From Coptis chinensis (taxonomy: Eukaryota; Streptophyta; Magnoliopsida; Ranunculales; Ranunculaceae): DNA of 64,000 bases. Positions 33,333 through 46,086 of this stretch are shown here, piece by piece. Below the pieces are notes generated by a model that was given only the letters and a program-made list of their open reading frames with translations, was not told where the DNA came from and did no database searches. Position 1 is the stretch's first letter, and every line of letters starts with the position of its first letter. The position numbers were made by a program, and so were the translations under genes. The stretch spans positions 27,844,501 to 27,908,500 of the forward strand of contig CM027385.1 in the NCBI GenBank assembly GCA_015680905.1, written 5' to 3'.

Positions 33333-34540
33333 ATGGGTCAAAGACGAAGAATTTTGTCGGAACAAGCTTTTACTGCCACCCGCTTTTACTGCTTTGGAAT
33401 TTTGTCGGAAGAATTTTGCCGTTTTTTAGTGACGAGATGATTAAGAGGGATTGGAATAAGTTGTGGTATTCGACAGACGATTTCTACCACCCCGATTTGG
33501 TAGAACAATTCTATAAGAAGAGGGAGTTGGAGGGGCTGAAATTTTTTGTGAAGGTGGCTGGGACGAGGAGAGAAGTTTCTCGAGAGTTGTTGGCTGAGAT
33601 TTTAGGCATTACGCCTGAATGCCATCTCGAAGCCACCTTGCAGGAATCCTAGTATGTTGGTGTTCCTACATTGACGAAAGACATTGTCATGAAGGGATGG
33701 TACAATCCAAATTCTCATTGTGTCCAACAGTCATCTCTGCAAACCAACCAACTGGCTGTAGCTCAGTGGATTGGTAAGAACGTAATTGGGAAAGAGAAAG
33801 TCAGCGACATCGGTCTAACCTGTCTGCACATTCTCTAGATATTGCAGGAGAAGAGGTATAATTTCTACATCTTCGAGTTTATTTTAAATATGATTAGAGG
33901 AGTAGGAAAGAGTATTGCGCTCTTCCCAGTATTGATCACTAAGATCATGATGTCTTTTAGAGTTGTTACAAAATCTGATCGTATTATGTTAAAATTGCAT
34001 TCAAATGTAATTATTTATATGAAGTGTATTCAAAAGACTTGGAAGTTGTCGGAGGATGGGGTAGTTGATTCGGATGATGAGAACGAGGATATGACATGTT
34101 TGGATGAAACTACCTTGGAAAGTTGTACTTCTGATTTAGAACGCATGTCAGTGCTGCATAGTGGCTTTCGTTGCATTTATGGTATTTGTGAAGATTTAAA
34201 GACTAGGCAGATTATAATTTGAAATAAACAAAAGAACCTTCAGACGAATTATGAATCGCTCGCCAAGGGTCAGGCGGATCTCCATACTACCATGCATCAG
34301 AATTATGAGACTCTAGTCCAGCGTCAGGATGCGCATTATGTAGAGATGGAAGCACAATGCCGGTTCCAAGTGGAAATTCTGTGACGCATGCCACCCCTGG
34401 GGGATTCTGCTTCAAATGAGTCAGAGAGACATGAGCGTCGGTGCCGAAGGACGGATGGCTCGGGCCCTTCTTCATCCCAGGCCACATCGTCATCCCAAGC
34501 CCAATCTTCATCTCAGGATCCTTCTTCATCCCGTGGCTAA
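33333..34540 (+). pseudogene. Env-like additional ORF of Athila element B
   Basis: Fossil of the large ORF 3' of integrase. After ATG 33333 it shows RDWNKLWYSTDDFYHPDLVE, QFYKKRELEGLKFFVKV, RREVSRELLAEILGITPECH, QLAVAQWIGKNVIGKEKV, and later RSIALFP-like and DEDMTCLDE-like acidic stretches, ending in a Ser/Gln-rich tail (SGPSSSQA) with stop at 34538. The same protein is in D (61029-62212) and, more diverged, in C (48760-49950). In plant databases this fold is labelled putative plant transposon protein; in Athila it has been called env-like. I see no convincing signal peptide or clear membrane span, so envelope function is doubtful. Broken in a few places. Confidence 0.75.
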
Positions 34541-34979
34541 TGGTTTAGGAATTTGTTGCTATGATGTTATTTTTATTGTTTTTATTAGTTATGATGTTAA
34601 GTTGTTGAATTCAGTAGTTAAATTTGAATTCGGTAGTTAATTGTTATTTGAATTTCGATTTGAATTTAATTTGGTTCTTTTCAAATTATGCGATGATTTT
34701 TGTGTTAATTCCACCTTCCCGAATTGTTTAGAGGTGGTATTATTTTTTTTTAGCATGGTTTTTATATGATCCACAAGTTTAGCAGTAATTTTGCGATGAT
34801 TGTTGGGAATGTTGCCGATATTGGCATGCCTATGATTAGATATTGTGGTAGGATGAAATTTTAAAGAGTTAGGAAGTTGCTATTCTAAATTCAATCTAAA
34901 AGATATTAGGTTTGTTTTGGAATAATGCATATGGGTTGTTTCCATTTTAGGTTTTGGAAATATTTTGTTTCTGGCAATT
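34541..34979 (+). other. Noncoding spacer after the env-like ORF, element B
   Basis: AT-rich, with a polypurine-like motif TTTAGAGGTGGT at 34727-34738. It matches D 62213-62597, up to where element F enters D. Confidence 0.65.
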
Positions 34980-35350
34980 GCCTTAAAGATTTTTGGCAAC
35001 TTGTAGATTCACTTTAGAAACTAAAACCCTATATAAACTTCCTTCATTCTCCACACAAAACCCATACATTCACTTTCATCTCTCACCTTAAACCTCATAT
35101 TTTTTCGCTTTTATTTTTCACTGCACCCTATTCTTCACACATGGAGCGCGACCCGTGCCCTAGCAAGACCATTTTTGAGCGCGCCCCGTGCCCAAAACAT
35201 TGTCACTCGATTTACACCTGAGCGGGACCCGTGCCCTTCCAAGGCTAAATTTGAGCGCCACCCGCGCCCTGACCTCCGTAGGCACGAAAATTCTGATTTT
35301 TGTGGGTTGTTCTAGGATCGTTTGCACCTTTTCTAGAGAGTATTTTTGTG
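34980..35350 (+). promoter_or_regulatory. Promoter-like block and leader of the second extra ORF, element B
   Basis: CTATATAAACTTCC at 35029-35042 is a good TATA box, followed by a C/T/A-rich leader (CATACATTCACTTTCATCTC) and then, at 35143-35275, four GC-rich words of the type GAGCGCGACCCGTGCCC, the same words that mark the gag leaders of A, B and D. The second extra ORF starts at ATG 35351. This arrangement suggests a separate transcription unit or a copied 5' leader; promoter activity is inference. Confidence 0.5.
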
Positions 35351-36274
35351 ATGACATCTCCTACGGTCATACCTGAGCAGTCGTTCGAAAACTTGTTGGG
35401 AAGCGAGAGTTATGGAAGATCGTTCCGCGAGAGGGTCGTGCAATTAGGATGGCGGCATCTACTGGTAAGTGATGACGACTCGTATTCACCTCAGCTTACT
35501 GCATATTTCAACAATAATATTAATTTCTATTGTAACCATGATGGAGAACAAAAATTTTCCCTTGTAATTAATGACACGACAATGGAATTCAGTAAGTCTT
35601 TGGTAGCGTTAGTTTCGGGATTGCCCTTGCCTGATCCTATACACACGTGGGGATATATGACCGATAATGCATACCTTTATGACTATGCCTATTTCCATGA
35701 GTATTATGGGGGAAGGGTGTTTCCTGTAATGGACCAAGGGCGATATAACATAGCCCTTGGTAGCCTATCCCTAAATGTAGGCACCACCATGATATTCATC
35801 CTGATGAATATTTTAGGGGAGTGGCAGTTTACTTCTGCAAATAGTACCGCTGGTGACGTTTTCCTTTCTTTAGCTGAGGGACGTCGCCGACATGACATTC
35901 CCAGAGTTTTAGTGGCTAGTCTTAAGAGAGCCCATAGCATGTGGCATAAGTATCTTCTTATGCCTGTTTTAGTTTGCCGCATCATGCGCGGTTGTTTACC
36001 TGAATTATGTACCCAGTTCACGGATTGGAAAAGGGTTTAAGTCATGAGACCTACCAATTGTGTGGTTCGTTCATTTCGAGTTATGACTTGGCTGGGATGG
36101 CAGGTGCAACCTCATTTGGTTGCTCCTTACACCCCATCAGACCGAGTAACACTCGACAGGTTAGCACAGGTGGACGACACACGGCGAAGGGCTTGGCAAG
36201 TTATTATAGCGTGGCAGGATGCAAAAGAACCTTGGTCCTATGAAAAGGATGAGGATGTTTTTAATTTCAGTTAG
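35351..36274 (+). pseudogene. Second additional ORF of Athila element B, env-like paralogue
   Basis: ATG 35351 opens MTSPTVIPEQSFENLLGSES, then FRERVVQLGWRHLLVSDDDS, YSPQLTAYFNNNINFYCNHD, FSKSLVALVSGLPLPDP, FPVMDQGRYNIALGSLSLN, VLVASLKRAHSMWHKYLL and, near 36160-36270, TRRRAWQVIIAWQDAKEPW. The pattern of an aromatic W-x-x-L start, a YSPQLTAYF strand and a LVSGLPL segment follows the plan of the env-like ORF just upstream, so I take it as a diverged paralogue. C keeps only the last part (50812-50945). Function unknown. Nearly open, with few breaks. Confidence 0.65.
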
Positions 36275-38057
36275 TGTCTGCTTATGTCCCAAGCAATTTA
36301 ATTTTTGTTAACCCCTTAACGGGTGGAACTCATATAGAGATGCGTCTATTTTTATTTATCTATATTAGTATGTTTCAACCGTGTTTTGCAGATGTTCTAA
36401 AATTTCGCGCGTTTCCATGGTATTTTTTCTACCCTTTTTATTTCAATACTTTGAGGACAAAGCATGCTTCTTGTTTTGGGGTGGCATAGAAACACGTGCA
36501 ATTAAGGCATCTGTTAGGATATAAATATGTACAATATGCACTTATTTTCTAGTAAAAATTTCAAAAATTCAAAAATAAATAAAAAGTTATGTTATACACT
36601 TTGGAATATTGGTATTAATTTATCTGCTCTTAATAATCTAGAAGTCTCACGTTAACTTTTGCATTAAAATAGTTTTTAGAAACTTAGGATAATATGTAGA
36701 TAATAATCTTTGCATATTTCTATAAATATATTGCATGAGTATCTATGATTGTTTGGCAGTAAGTTTCTAAAATCTAGGCTAGAGTACTTATTCTACAAAT
36801 CCTGTGAGAATATAGCCTAAAGTCTTATATGAGTGAAACAATATTTGAGAAATGACACAAGGGAGAAGTAAAATCCGGATAGAGAAATCACACGTCCACT
36901 TACTTGATCACTATACCATACCCTAAGCGAGAATTTAGGCTCTCTTTGGATCGATATAGCCAGAAATTCAAACCTTATGAAATTATTTTCCGCTAGTCGC
37001 CCCTCTGATCCTTTCTTTAGTTTTTCATAAACCGCAAATCATTTACCCTTTTACAAAACAAAATAAAAATAAAAATCAGCCTACCCACTCTTGAATGAGT
37101 CTGAGAATAGAGATGAAGAATAGAAAAGAGAAAGACCTTTGAAATCAAGAATTTGTTAGTCGCTTCTAATAAGAAAAGAAAGTTTTTATCCAAATAAATA
37201 AATAATAATAAATAAATAAATAAAAGAAAATAAAGAGTTAGAACTCCAAAAATAGAATCAAAGGAGTCAAAAGGCAAAGAAAAAGAAAAAAAATGGCTAA
37301 GGATGGAAACAAAGTGTAGAAGAAAAAGTAAAGAACAAGGTTTTCTCTAGTTACATAATATGAAGACTCTATTATCTCAGACTGGTTCTTTTTGAATATC
37401 CATTTCCTTCCTTCTTAAACCATCACCTAATCCCCGCAATACCTAAATAAGACATCTAGGTCAATTAGGAATAGGTTAGTGTGATAGTAAGTGATAGATG
37501 CGTTTGATCCACTTCGGTTTTCTTGTGTGTCATTGAGATTATAATGTAAAGTGTGCCCATTGCACACTGGGGTAGCAAAACTTGAGCAGAAAAATCAGAG
37601 TTTTTTTGTCTTGACTTTTATATGAGGACCTACTTAAGGACGTTATTCCAAAGTTTCAGAAACGGACATGTTAGTGCATTTCATAATATTACTCATTATA
37701 TGTATGTTTATTCGTAGATGATTGATTATTATGTATATATTAGCTTAGATTTCAACTTAACTATTCTATATTCATTGCTAGTGAGATGTATAAATCGTTG
37801 AGACATGAATAAGGAAACAATAGTTTTATTTCTTGGTCGTTGTAGTATAGATGAAGTTTGTGAGTACCTTCACTAGAAAACTCTCACATGGCTATAACTC
37901 ATCCACTAGGGAATTCCTAATGGTTTAAGGTCTTGTTGCATATGGTCAATGTAATCGCACTCGGCGAAACGAGATTAGTTACAACTCCATTTTTGGTCAC
38001 TTATGCTAATTTCTCATATTTGCTTGAGGACAAACAAAATGCTGTTTGGGGGTGGTT
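36275..38057 (+). other. Noncoding 3' region and polypurine tract of element B
   Basis: No gene. A polypurine-like motif TTTTGGGGTGG at 36474-36484, a block at 36880-36975 (ATCACACGTCCACTTACTTG, TTTGGATCGATATAGCCAG) and another at 37850-38057 are strongly conserved with A and C. The true polypurine tract TTTGGGGGTGG is 38045-38055, two bases before the LTR. Confidence 0.8.
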
Positions 38058-38574
38058 TGATAAGAGCCCAAAACTGTAGTTTTAACCCCTTTAACAATAT
38101 AGCTTTTGACCAATTATGTCATTAATTAGTAAGAGTTTGTGTTTTCTATCATGTTCTTATGTATTTCAGGCATTGGAGTCGGATATGTGCAGAAGTGCGC
38201 CCTTTTTGCGAGATAATGGAGCAAGGGTTGATTGTTAAGAAGTTCTATGATTAAAGGCCAAGATCCAAGGAGAAAAAGCCCATTTAAAGCCCGGTCAAAG
38301 CTAAAAAGTCAAAGTCAACGCGGGAAGAAATAGCGCCCAAAAGTCAGCAGAACTTTCGAAGGCCGTATCTTTGGACTCAAACCTCGGAATTGGGTCTACC
38401 TTATTTCAAAACGACCGTCTTGGAAAGAGATTTCCAACGGTCAAAGCCTTGGCTCAAATTAGAGGAGCAGAAATGGATGAAAAGGCCTCTGTGGACTGAA
38501 GAAATGAGGTTTTGGGCTCGATTTTTCAGCCCAAAATATGGCTCCTCAATCCATGCACGAAAAAGTGGATCTGG
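38058..38574 (+). repeat. 3' LTR of element B, first part
   Basis: It starts TGATAAGAGCCCAAAACTG and runs to GTGGATCTGG, where element C enters. The last five bases, TCTGG, are the left target-site duplication of C. Confidence 0.92.
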
Positions 38575-40477
38575 TGATAAGCACCCAAAACTGTAGTATT
38601 AAACCCCGAGAGACATAGCATTTTGGTCGATTATGTGTTTAATAATCATGTAATAATTATATTTTCGTACTTTTGCAGGTTTCCGCAATTAAAATGAATA
38701 TAGTGATAAAACCTGCATCGAAGTACAGGAATACGGGAATATTTGGAGTTTCCCACTCAACCCCGTGAAGCCGAAGTTTCCAAAAGAACAGAACCAGTGC
38801 GGAACGGGTCCACATATGAAGAAGCATCAAACTTCCGAAGCTCAAATCGGATAAATCTAGGTGCCGACGTTGGCTAGTGAAGCTGCTAAGTACAGGAATA
38901 CGAGGAATATTTGGAATTCCCACTCAATCCCCGTGAAGCCCAACAAAGCCTGACTAGAGCCGAAGTTTCCAAAAGAACAGAACCAGTGCAGAACGGGCCC
39001 ACATATAAAGAAGCAGGAAACTTCCGAAGCTCAAATCGGATAAATCTAGGTGCCGACGTTGGCTAGTGAAGCTGCCATATACGGCGGCGAACTTTAACTC
39101 ATGAAAAGGACAAAAGTCGTAAAACGCCAAAATCGGGCGCGACCATCTGGACACACTAAGTGGACCCACTCTCAAGGGTCCAAAGGCATGACGAAGTCAG
39201 CATAGGCAGGTGGCAAGTGATGGGTTCAATTTGGTGCCACCTTGCAAAGAGGAAAGACACGCACCAATTCAATGTTTGAATTGAATTGGGCTAAAAGACA
39301 AAACCAAAACACAAAAGGACAAAAACCTTAAATGAAAGTTTTGTTTCGTAACAAAACTTTGAATCAAATTGGTTTACATGGAGACATAACTATTCAAAGT
39401 TTTGAATGTCTAAATTAGCAAACAGACGAAACCCAATTAAAGGCTTCACGAGACATCAGCCTATATATATGAGGGGGTCACCTTCATTATTACCCCTTCA
39501 GCATATTAATGCTTTAGCTACGTTTAGTTTTTCTTCAAGATTACTTACCTTCCGCCATTTTTATTTCAGCAGCTTATCTGAAGAAGTTATTTTACCCTTA
39601 ATAACAATCATTTTATTTTCTTGTTTAATTTACGTCCTGCATTTATTTACTTAATGTATACAAAGAAGTTTTATTATTCTGCTATGATGATGAGCCGATT
39701 CCCCGGGGGAGGGTTATCTGCCGCTTCGTGTGAAAAATCGGATTGACTTCGTTAATATTCTAGAATCACTACTTAGGAATTAGGCATAGAATTAACATCC
39801 GGTCCCCAAAATGATTGACCGCATAAAGTTAGAGTGCCGATGCTCAGAACGATCAGCGTAGCGACTCAAAATGTCTGTAGCGACTCTCCAGTGTCGAGCG
39901 ACTCTCCAATTCGTCAAGTGATGTGAACTTGTGCCAGAGCGGAGATAATATACCGTAGATGCGGTATTATTAAAACTCCTTATGCTAGTGAAATGCGACC
40001 CTAGATGATGGGCATGCACTAGGGATCAATACTCGACGCCGTCCTAAACGAGAGGCGAACTAGAGATGTAGTGATTTGGTAATAAAAAGCTGTTGAAAAA
40101 TGATTCTTGCATGAGCATGATTAACTCTCTCCTGTTTCTCTACATTTTGTTTACCTATATTTAATCACCGTAGTAATTCACATTACCGTTAATTTAATTA
40201 AAACCAACTAAAAAAGAAACCTAAAATCCTACTCACTTAAAGTTGTAATTCGGTTGTGAACCTATCCGAGCCCTAAGGTTTGGACGATCCCTTACTCGAC
40301 CTATCCTACCAATCCCACGTGAGTAAGGTAACTTGACTAAAACGTACGACTATACGGACGTTGGACTTTGGACTTTGGACTTGGACTGTGGACCTCGGAC
40401 TTTGGACTGTGTACCTCGGACTTAAGAAATAAGTAACTGAAAGCCGATAAACGTTTGTAAATTTGTGTTTTTATCAA
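38575..40477 (+). repeat. 5' LTR of element C (1903 bp)
   Basis: TGATAAGCACCC...TTTTATCA. It holds an internal duplication: AGTACAGGAATAC at 38722 and again 38889, with CTAGGTGCCGACGTTGGC ending each copy. A TATA box (CTATATATATGAGG) is at 39461-39474. A run of GGACTTTGGACTT-type words is at 40362-40430. The LTR ends two bases before TGGCGCCGCTGCCGGGGA. Confidence 0.95.
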
Positions 40478-41730
40478 ATGGCGCCGCTGCCGGGGAAGGA
40501 CTCTGGACTTAACGTAATAACTGGAATACATCCATAAAAACCCCTCCCTTACCTCATCATCTTTTTAATTTTCATTTCTGTTACAATACTAACTCTTTTC
40601 CGTAATTTTTTCTACTAACAAATAAGCGCGGAGCCAAGTTTTGTTTATTTTCATTAGCACAGTCTAAGTACTCCGTAGGAATTTGAAGTACTAAACAGAC
40701 AAAAGAGTCTCGGACGAGACTGAATTAGTAAGCACGTGAAACTAACCTGGAGTATCAACACTCCGGTTTTCAGGTACATGCCACTTTCCTTTTCAGTACT
40801 CTTTTGGGCTCTTTGGTCCTGTTTTTTCTAGTAAGCATAAGCTTGGGAGTAGTCGATCGCTATACGAGGAATCGCGGGACGCCAGGTTTTAAACTCTTAA
40901 ACTCCTCAAACTTTGTCGAGGATATTATTTGCTATAACCTGTTTTACCTCGTATATTTGTATGTTGGAATGAGAACTCTGTGCATGTAAAGGTGGTTCGT
41001 CATCACATATTCACGTAACACAATTAATATGATTCGTATATATTTTGATATATGCGTAGCACCAAACCACTTGCTTAGAATATTTTTGTATGTGTATGTT
41101 ACATCAATTCACATCGCAGCGGTATTCAATTGCATGAGTTCGTTCTTGACATTCCCCTAACTCACGTATAACTTACACATAATTGCACGTATAGGTAATA
41201 TAGATTTGCATGGGTAGACTTTCTGCGTAAACTAGTATATGTTAGTTAGTTTCTATTTTGGCATCTATCGTTTTTAATTGCATATTTCGTAATCAAGTCT
41301 CCATAATACACTAATCACGTAAATTAAACCAAAAAAAAAAAATTAAAAATTAAAAAATTAAAAAATTAAAAAATTAAAAAAAATAAAAAAATTAAAAATT
41401 AAAAAAATCATAGTAATTAAAAATTTCATCTAAATCATCTTAATAACACCCCGCATAATACACCATCATAAATCATCATCCTATTCCATCAGTGTCTAGG
41501 AAACTTGAAAAAAATTGAGGTTGCCTAATTAAGGAACGTGCTAGCACGAACAACCTCCCTCAATTCTCGGTAAACCACAGGCTGCTGGAATATTCACACG
41601 CTATCCTAGCTTCCCCGCCGAAGTTAAGAATGTATTTCGAAGACGTGCTTCAACTTCCTCCTTCCTAACTTCTAAAAAACTCCAGTCATTATTTGTTCCT
41701 TATGAGCACTAAATTAAAATTCATATTTGT
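40478..41730 (+). promoter_or_regulatory. Primer binding site and gag leader of element C
   Basis: TGGCGCCGCTGCCGGGGA at 40480-40497 is a full tRNA-Asp-type primer site. A hairpin-like GGAGTATCAACACTCC (40749-40764) stands just before TTTTCAGGTACATG (40767-40780), the same CAGGTAC word that occurs before gag in A, B and D. From 41328 to 41410 there is an AAATTAAAAA low-complexity run. Confidence 0.8.
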
Positions 41731-43678
41731 ATGAGACTACGGTCTGGTAAACATAAGGAATTAGAACTTACATATCATCGTCGAAAATACAAGAAACAAC
41801 TGTTTATGTTATCTCCTAGGCATAGTTCCTCCTCCGTAAATCAACCTCGTCAAACATCTCCATTTCCATTATCCCCTTTAATTATGGCTGAAGAAAATCT
41901 CACAGTCGAGAAACCCCTTTCGGATTTCTATATCGCCTTTACAGAAGGACACTTCTTCGCATTAAACTCGATGCGATTGTAGGTGATTTTCGTATTCCGC
42001 CAAACATTTTCGGTTTGTTACCTGTTTACCATGGTTTAGACCATGAAAAACCATACAATCATCTTCGTCTGATGCAACAAGTAGTCACCACTTTTCGCCA
42101 TCCCGACCGTTACCAACGAACAAGTCTTGCTTAGGTTGTTTCCCTTCACCTTACCGATAAAGCTTCGGTTTGGCTCGCCCGGACAAAGCGCCCAATCCAT
42201 TGACACATGGGCCAAACTTGTTCAAGCATTCATGATAAAGTTTTATACTCGAAGAAAACTACTGAAATGCTTCAAAAGATTCAATTCTTTTCGCCAAAGA
42301 CACCCCGGGAATCCTTTTGGGCGTGGAGCAGATTTCTCGATCTACTTCTCGAATGTCCCCATCATCAACTTCGACACCGCTGTATTAGTCCGTTCATTCT
42401 TTAATGGTCTCTCGACCATCAAAAGGAAACATTAGATATCATGAACGGCGGTTGTTTCATGGACAAGGGCGCCATCTTGAAGCATACACTTTTCTTGAGA
42501 AACGGGCCTCACGAAGCACCCATTGGGGAAACACCGATTCTTCTAGATCTTCTAAAGACACTCCTACCAAAGTTCGTCTATGTTCGAGGTCAAAACCGAT
42601 CCGAATTAAAACTCTAATCGAATCCTTAAACAAAAGGTCGATGCTCTTTCGGTACAAGTAAATGAACAAAACCCAAACAGGTCATGGCGCTAACGCTTCC
42701 CCATGCCCTCTTTGCTTAAGTCCCGAAACGCCCGATTCTTATTGTCCTTTGGTATACGAGTGTCCTCCCCAACCTGCTGAAGAGGTTTGTGCTTTCAACA
42801 TCCCTAATGCACCTTGGCGACAACATCCGAATTTAGCTTGGGCACCCCCTGTCCAACAACAAGCTCCTTCAGGTGGCAACAACGTTCCTGTACGACCACC
42901 CGCGAACTACAATTCCTATCGTCAAGGAAATCCTCCACAATTTTAGCAAGGGCAAAGTAATTTTCCCAACAACGCAAATATGGGATACCAAAACAACCGC
43001 AACCTTGTTCCCGCTAACCAAGGATATGGCTACCAAAATCAACCCGTGAATAATAACCGAGAACTAGTTCCTGCTGCTCCCTTAGTACAATCCACAGCCG
43101 ATAAAACGGCTGAAACTTTCCTGACATACATGAATCAACAGAATCAAATCCTAGCTTCTATCCAACAGTCTCTTCAGCTGTTAGCTCAGGATAAAAGTCA
43201 AAAGGGCGTGTTCCCTGGCCAAGTAGTTCCAAACCCTAAGCCTATTAACACTGCCTTTGAACTAAACAATGCACCAGGACCTAGTAATCCAAGCCAGGGT
43301 GAGGTAAATGCCATTACCACTCTTCGTTCTGGCCGAACCATCGACAATAATGTACGTATGCCAGACGAGGAATCGACGGAAGTCACGACTGACGTCCTTC
43401 CAACTCCTACCTCGCAACCTATAACGGACGAAGTTGTACCATCAAAATCTACACCAACGTCCCTAGGAAAAGATACCACTGATCCTTATACGCGATTCCG
43501 TCCAAAAGCTCCGTCCCCTGCCCATTTGGTAAAGAACAAACATGACAAACATTTTGATGAGATCCGTGAAACCTTCAAAAATTTGACCATAAACTTACCT
43601 TTCCTAGATGCGCTAAAGCATTTGCCCAAGCATGCCAAGTTTTTGAAGGACATGTGCACCACCAAGCGGCGACGCTGA
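41731..43678 (+). pseudogene. Gag of Athila element C
   Basis: Fossil gag beginning MRLRSGKHKELELTYHRRKY (strongly basic), then VEKPLSDFYIAFTEG, NLLPVYHG-like LVYHGLDHEKPYNHL region, ESFWAWSRFLDLLLECPHHQ, the knuckle PCPLCLSPETPDSYCPLVYE near 42700-42765, a proline/asparagine/glutamine-rich stretch (NNRNLVPANQGYGYQNQPV), GVFPGQVVPNPKPINTAFEL and AITTLRSGRTIDN (43200-43350). The start is the first ATG after the leader and gives the MRLRSG motif also found in D. Broken several times. Confidence 0.85.
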
Positions 43679-44160
43679 ATGTACCTCAACAAAGCGTTCC
43701 TCACTGAACGGTTTTCCTCGATTACCACTACTAATGGTGTGGTAAAGTACAAGGACCGTGTCGAATTAACCGTACCATGCACGTTAGGCGACAAAGTATA
43801 CCGCTATGCACTTTTAGACCTAGGTGCCTTTGTTAACCTACTTCCTTACTACTTATTTAAGCGGTTAGGTCTTTATGAATTGAAACCTACCAATATATTC
43901 TCGCAACTCGCGGATCGGCTCCATCAAAGTACCCAAAAGGCATAGTAGAGAACGTTATAGCAAAGGTCCAAGATTTTTACTATCCGGTTGATTTTGTCAT
44001 TCTAGATATCTTGAAGTAGCACGTGACTCCATCCCTATCATCTTGGGGACGTCCTTTCCTTGCAACCGCCAACGCTCTCATAAATTGTCGGGACGGTTCA
44101 ATGACATTGTCTTTCGGGAACCTTTTCGGCCGAACTCAACGTGTTCAAATTAATGAAAAG
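43679..44160 (+). pseudogene. Protease region of Athila element C
   Basis: Fossil protease: NKAFLTERFSSITTTNGVVK, CTLGDKVYRYALLDLGAF, VNLLPYYLFKRLGLYELKP and then a GRPFLATANALINCRDGSM strand with TLSFGNLFG. Followed by an acidic bridge (HQFLSFDNPEFDDDSYI) to RT. Broken. Confidence 0.82.
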
Positions 44161-44399
44161 CAGTTTCGATCCTATAATGGAGGCGAGATTAGCTTGGTTG
44201 ATAGTCCGGAACATGATTATTTCACAAACTCTTTTCCCCCAGACGAGATACACCAATTTCTTTCTTTTGATAATCCGGAGTTTGACGATGACTCGTACAT
44301 AAGGGATGTCCATGCGTTATTAGAGTCAGTACCACTATTTGACCCTAAAGCTTCGGTGCAAACTAATTCAGAAGAACCGGATTCGCTCTTTTCCATTGA

Positions 44400-45500
44400 A
44401 GAGATGATCCCTCACGAATCCTTGATCCCCAATCCTCCAACTCAGGATTTAAAACCTTTACCCCCTGATTTGAAGTACGTGCATCTCGATCCCAATGGTA
44501 GTCACCCTATAATAATTTCTGCTCACTTGACTACAGACGAAGAGGCACGTTTGATTTATGTCATTCGTGAACACCGCTCCGCTATCGGATGGTCCTTAGA
44601 TGATATCAAGGGAATAGACCCTAGCATATGCACGCATCATATACATCTTGATGACGGCACAAAGACATCACGAGAACCACAACGCCGCCTTAATCCCGCT
44701 ATGAAGGAAGTAGTGAGAGAGGAAGTTCTACGTTTACTTGATGCGGGTATCATATACCCTATCTCGGATAGTGGGGTTAGTCCCGGTCCACGTTGTTCCC
44801 AAAAAGTCCGGCATTCAAGTTGTGTAAAATGAAAATGGTGAGTGCATCTCCACCGCGCATGCCTTTGAAATGGAGAATTTGCATTGACTATCGCAAACTT
44901 AATGCCGAACCCGTAAAGATCACTTCCCTCTCCCATTCATTGACCCGGATGCTAGAAGCGTTTAGCGGTCATGCCTACTACTGTTTTCTTGATGGCTATT
45001 CGGATACTTCCAAATTGTCATCGATCCCGCCGATCAAGAAAAACAACTTTCGCGTGTCCCTTTGGAACCTTTGCATACGCATCGAATGCCTTTTGGTCTT
45101 TGTAATGCCCGGGCACTTTCCAATATTTGCATGCTTCACATTTTTAGTGATATGGTGGAACGTTATATGGAAGTCTTCATGGACGACTTTTCCATTTACG
45201 GAAATTCCTTTGACGCATTGTTTATCCAACCTTTCTAAAGTATTAGCAGCGTTGCGAAGAGAAAAATCTGGTACTCAATTGGGAGAAGTGTCATTTCATG
45301 GTTACGAAAGGACTTGTTCTAGGTCATATTGTTTTCAAAAGGCGGGATAGAGGTTGATAAGGCTAAAATTGTTAAAATTTCTTCGCTACCCTTCCACGCA
45401 CAATTCGGGATATCCGTGCCTTTTTAGGCCATTTGGGGTTTTACAGGAGATTCATTCAGGATTTTTCTAAAGTTGCTCGACCCTTTAACCAATCTCCGCT
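44400..45500 (+). pseudogene. Reverse transcriptase of Athila element C
   Basis: Fossil RT: LKYVHLDPNGSHPIIISAHL, REHRSAIGWSLDDIKGIDPS, LNPAMKEVVREEVLRLLDAG, then WRICIDYRKLNAE, HAYYCFLDGYS, and further landmarks of the palm and thumb to about 45500 (FLGHLGFYRRFI-like). Order and spacing agree with B. Several breaks. Confidence 0.88.
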
Positions 45501-45559
45501 TAAGGATGCGATTATTCGACTTCAATTTCAATTGCAAACAAGCTTTTGATACTCTAAAA

Positions 45560-46060
45560 CCACTCGACTACCGCTCCTATTATTCAACCCCCGATTGGTC
45601 TCAACCATTCGAATCGATGTGTGACGCTTAGCGACTTTGCTATTGGTGCGTGCTAGACCAGCGGCGTGACGACAAACCCGTTGTCATTTACTACGCTAGT
45701 AAAACTCTTAACGACGCTCAACGTAATTATACCACAACCGAGAAAGAGTTCCTAGCTGTTGTCTATGCTTTGGATAAGTTTAAGCCCCTACCTAGTTGGA
45801 ACATCGACCATAGTATATCCGACCATGCCGCAATTCGGTACTTACTTTCGCGAAAAAAAGGGCCTTAAAACAACGATTGTTCATTTGGATCCTTCTCTTA
45901 CAAGAATTCACCCCGGAAATCAAAGACAAGAAAGGAACCGAAAATGTAAGAGCCGACCATTTATCAAGGACGGTTGGTGACATCGATAGTGATTCTGAAT
46001 CTATCGGTGACTCCTTCCCGCATCGAATACTTGTACTCTATTTTCTCATCTCCATGGTGC
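45560..46060 (+). pseudogene. RNase H of Athila element C
   Basis: Fossil RNase H: PVVIYYASKTLNDAQRNYTT, TEKEFLAVVYALDKF and VRADHLSRTVGDIDSDSESI at the end, the same order as in B (30432-30950). Confidence 0.87.
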
Positions 46061-46086
46061 AGCGGATATCGTTAACTACCTAGTTA

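Noticed and set aside
33333-34540. A true envelope glycoprotein gene
   Set aside because: No convincing signal peptide, cleavage site or membrane anchor is seen; the readable parts fit the plant transposon-protein type of ORF instead.
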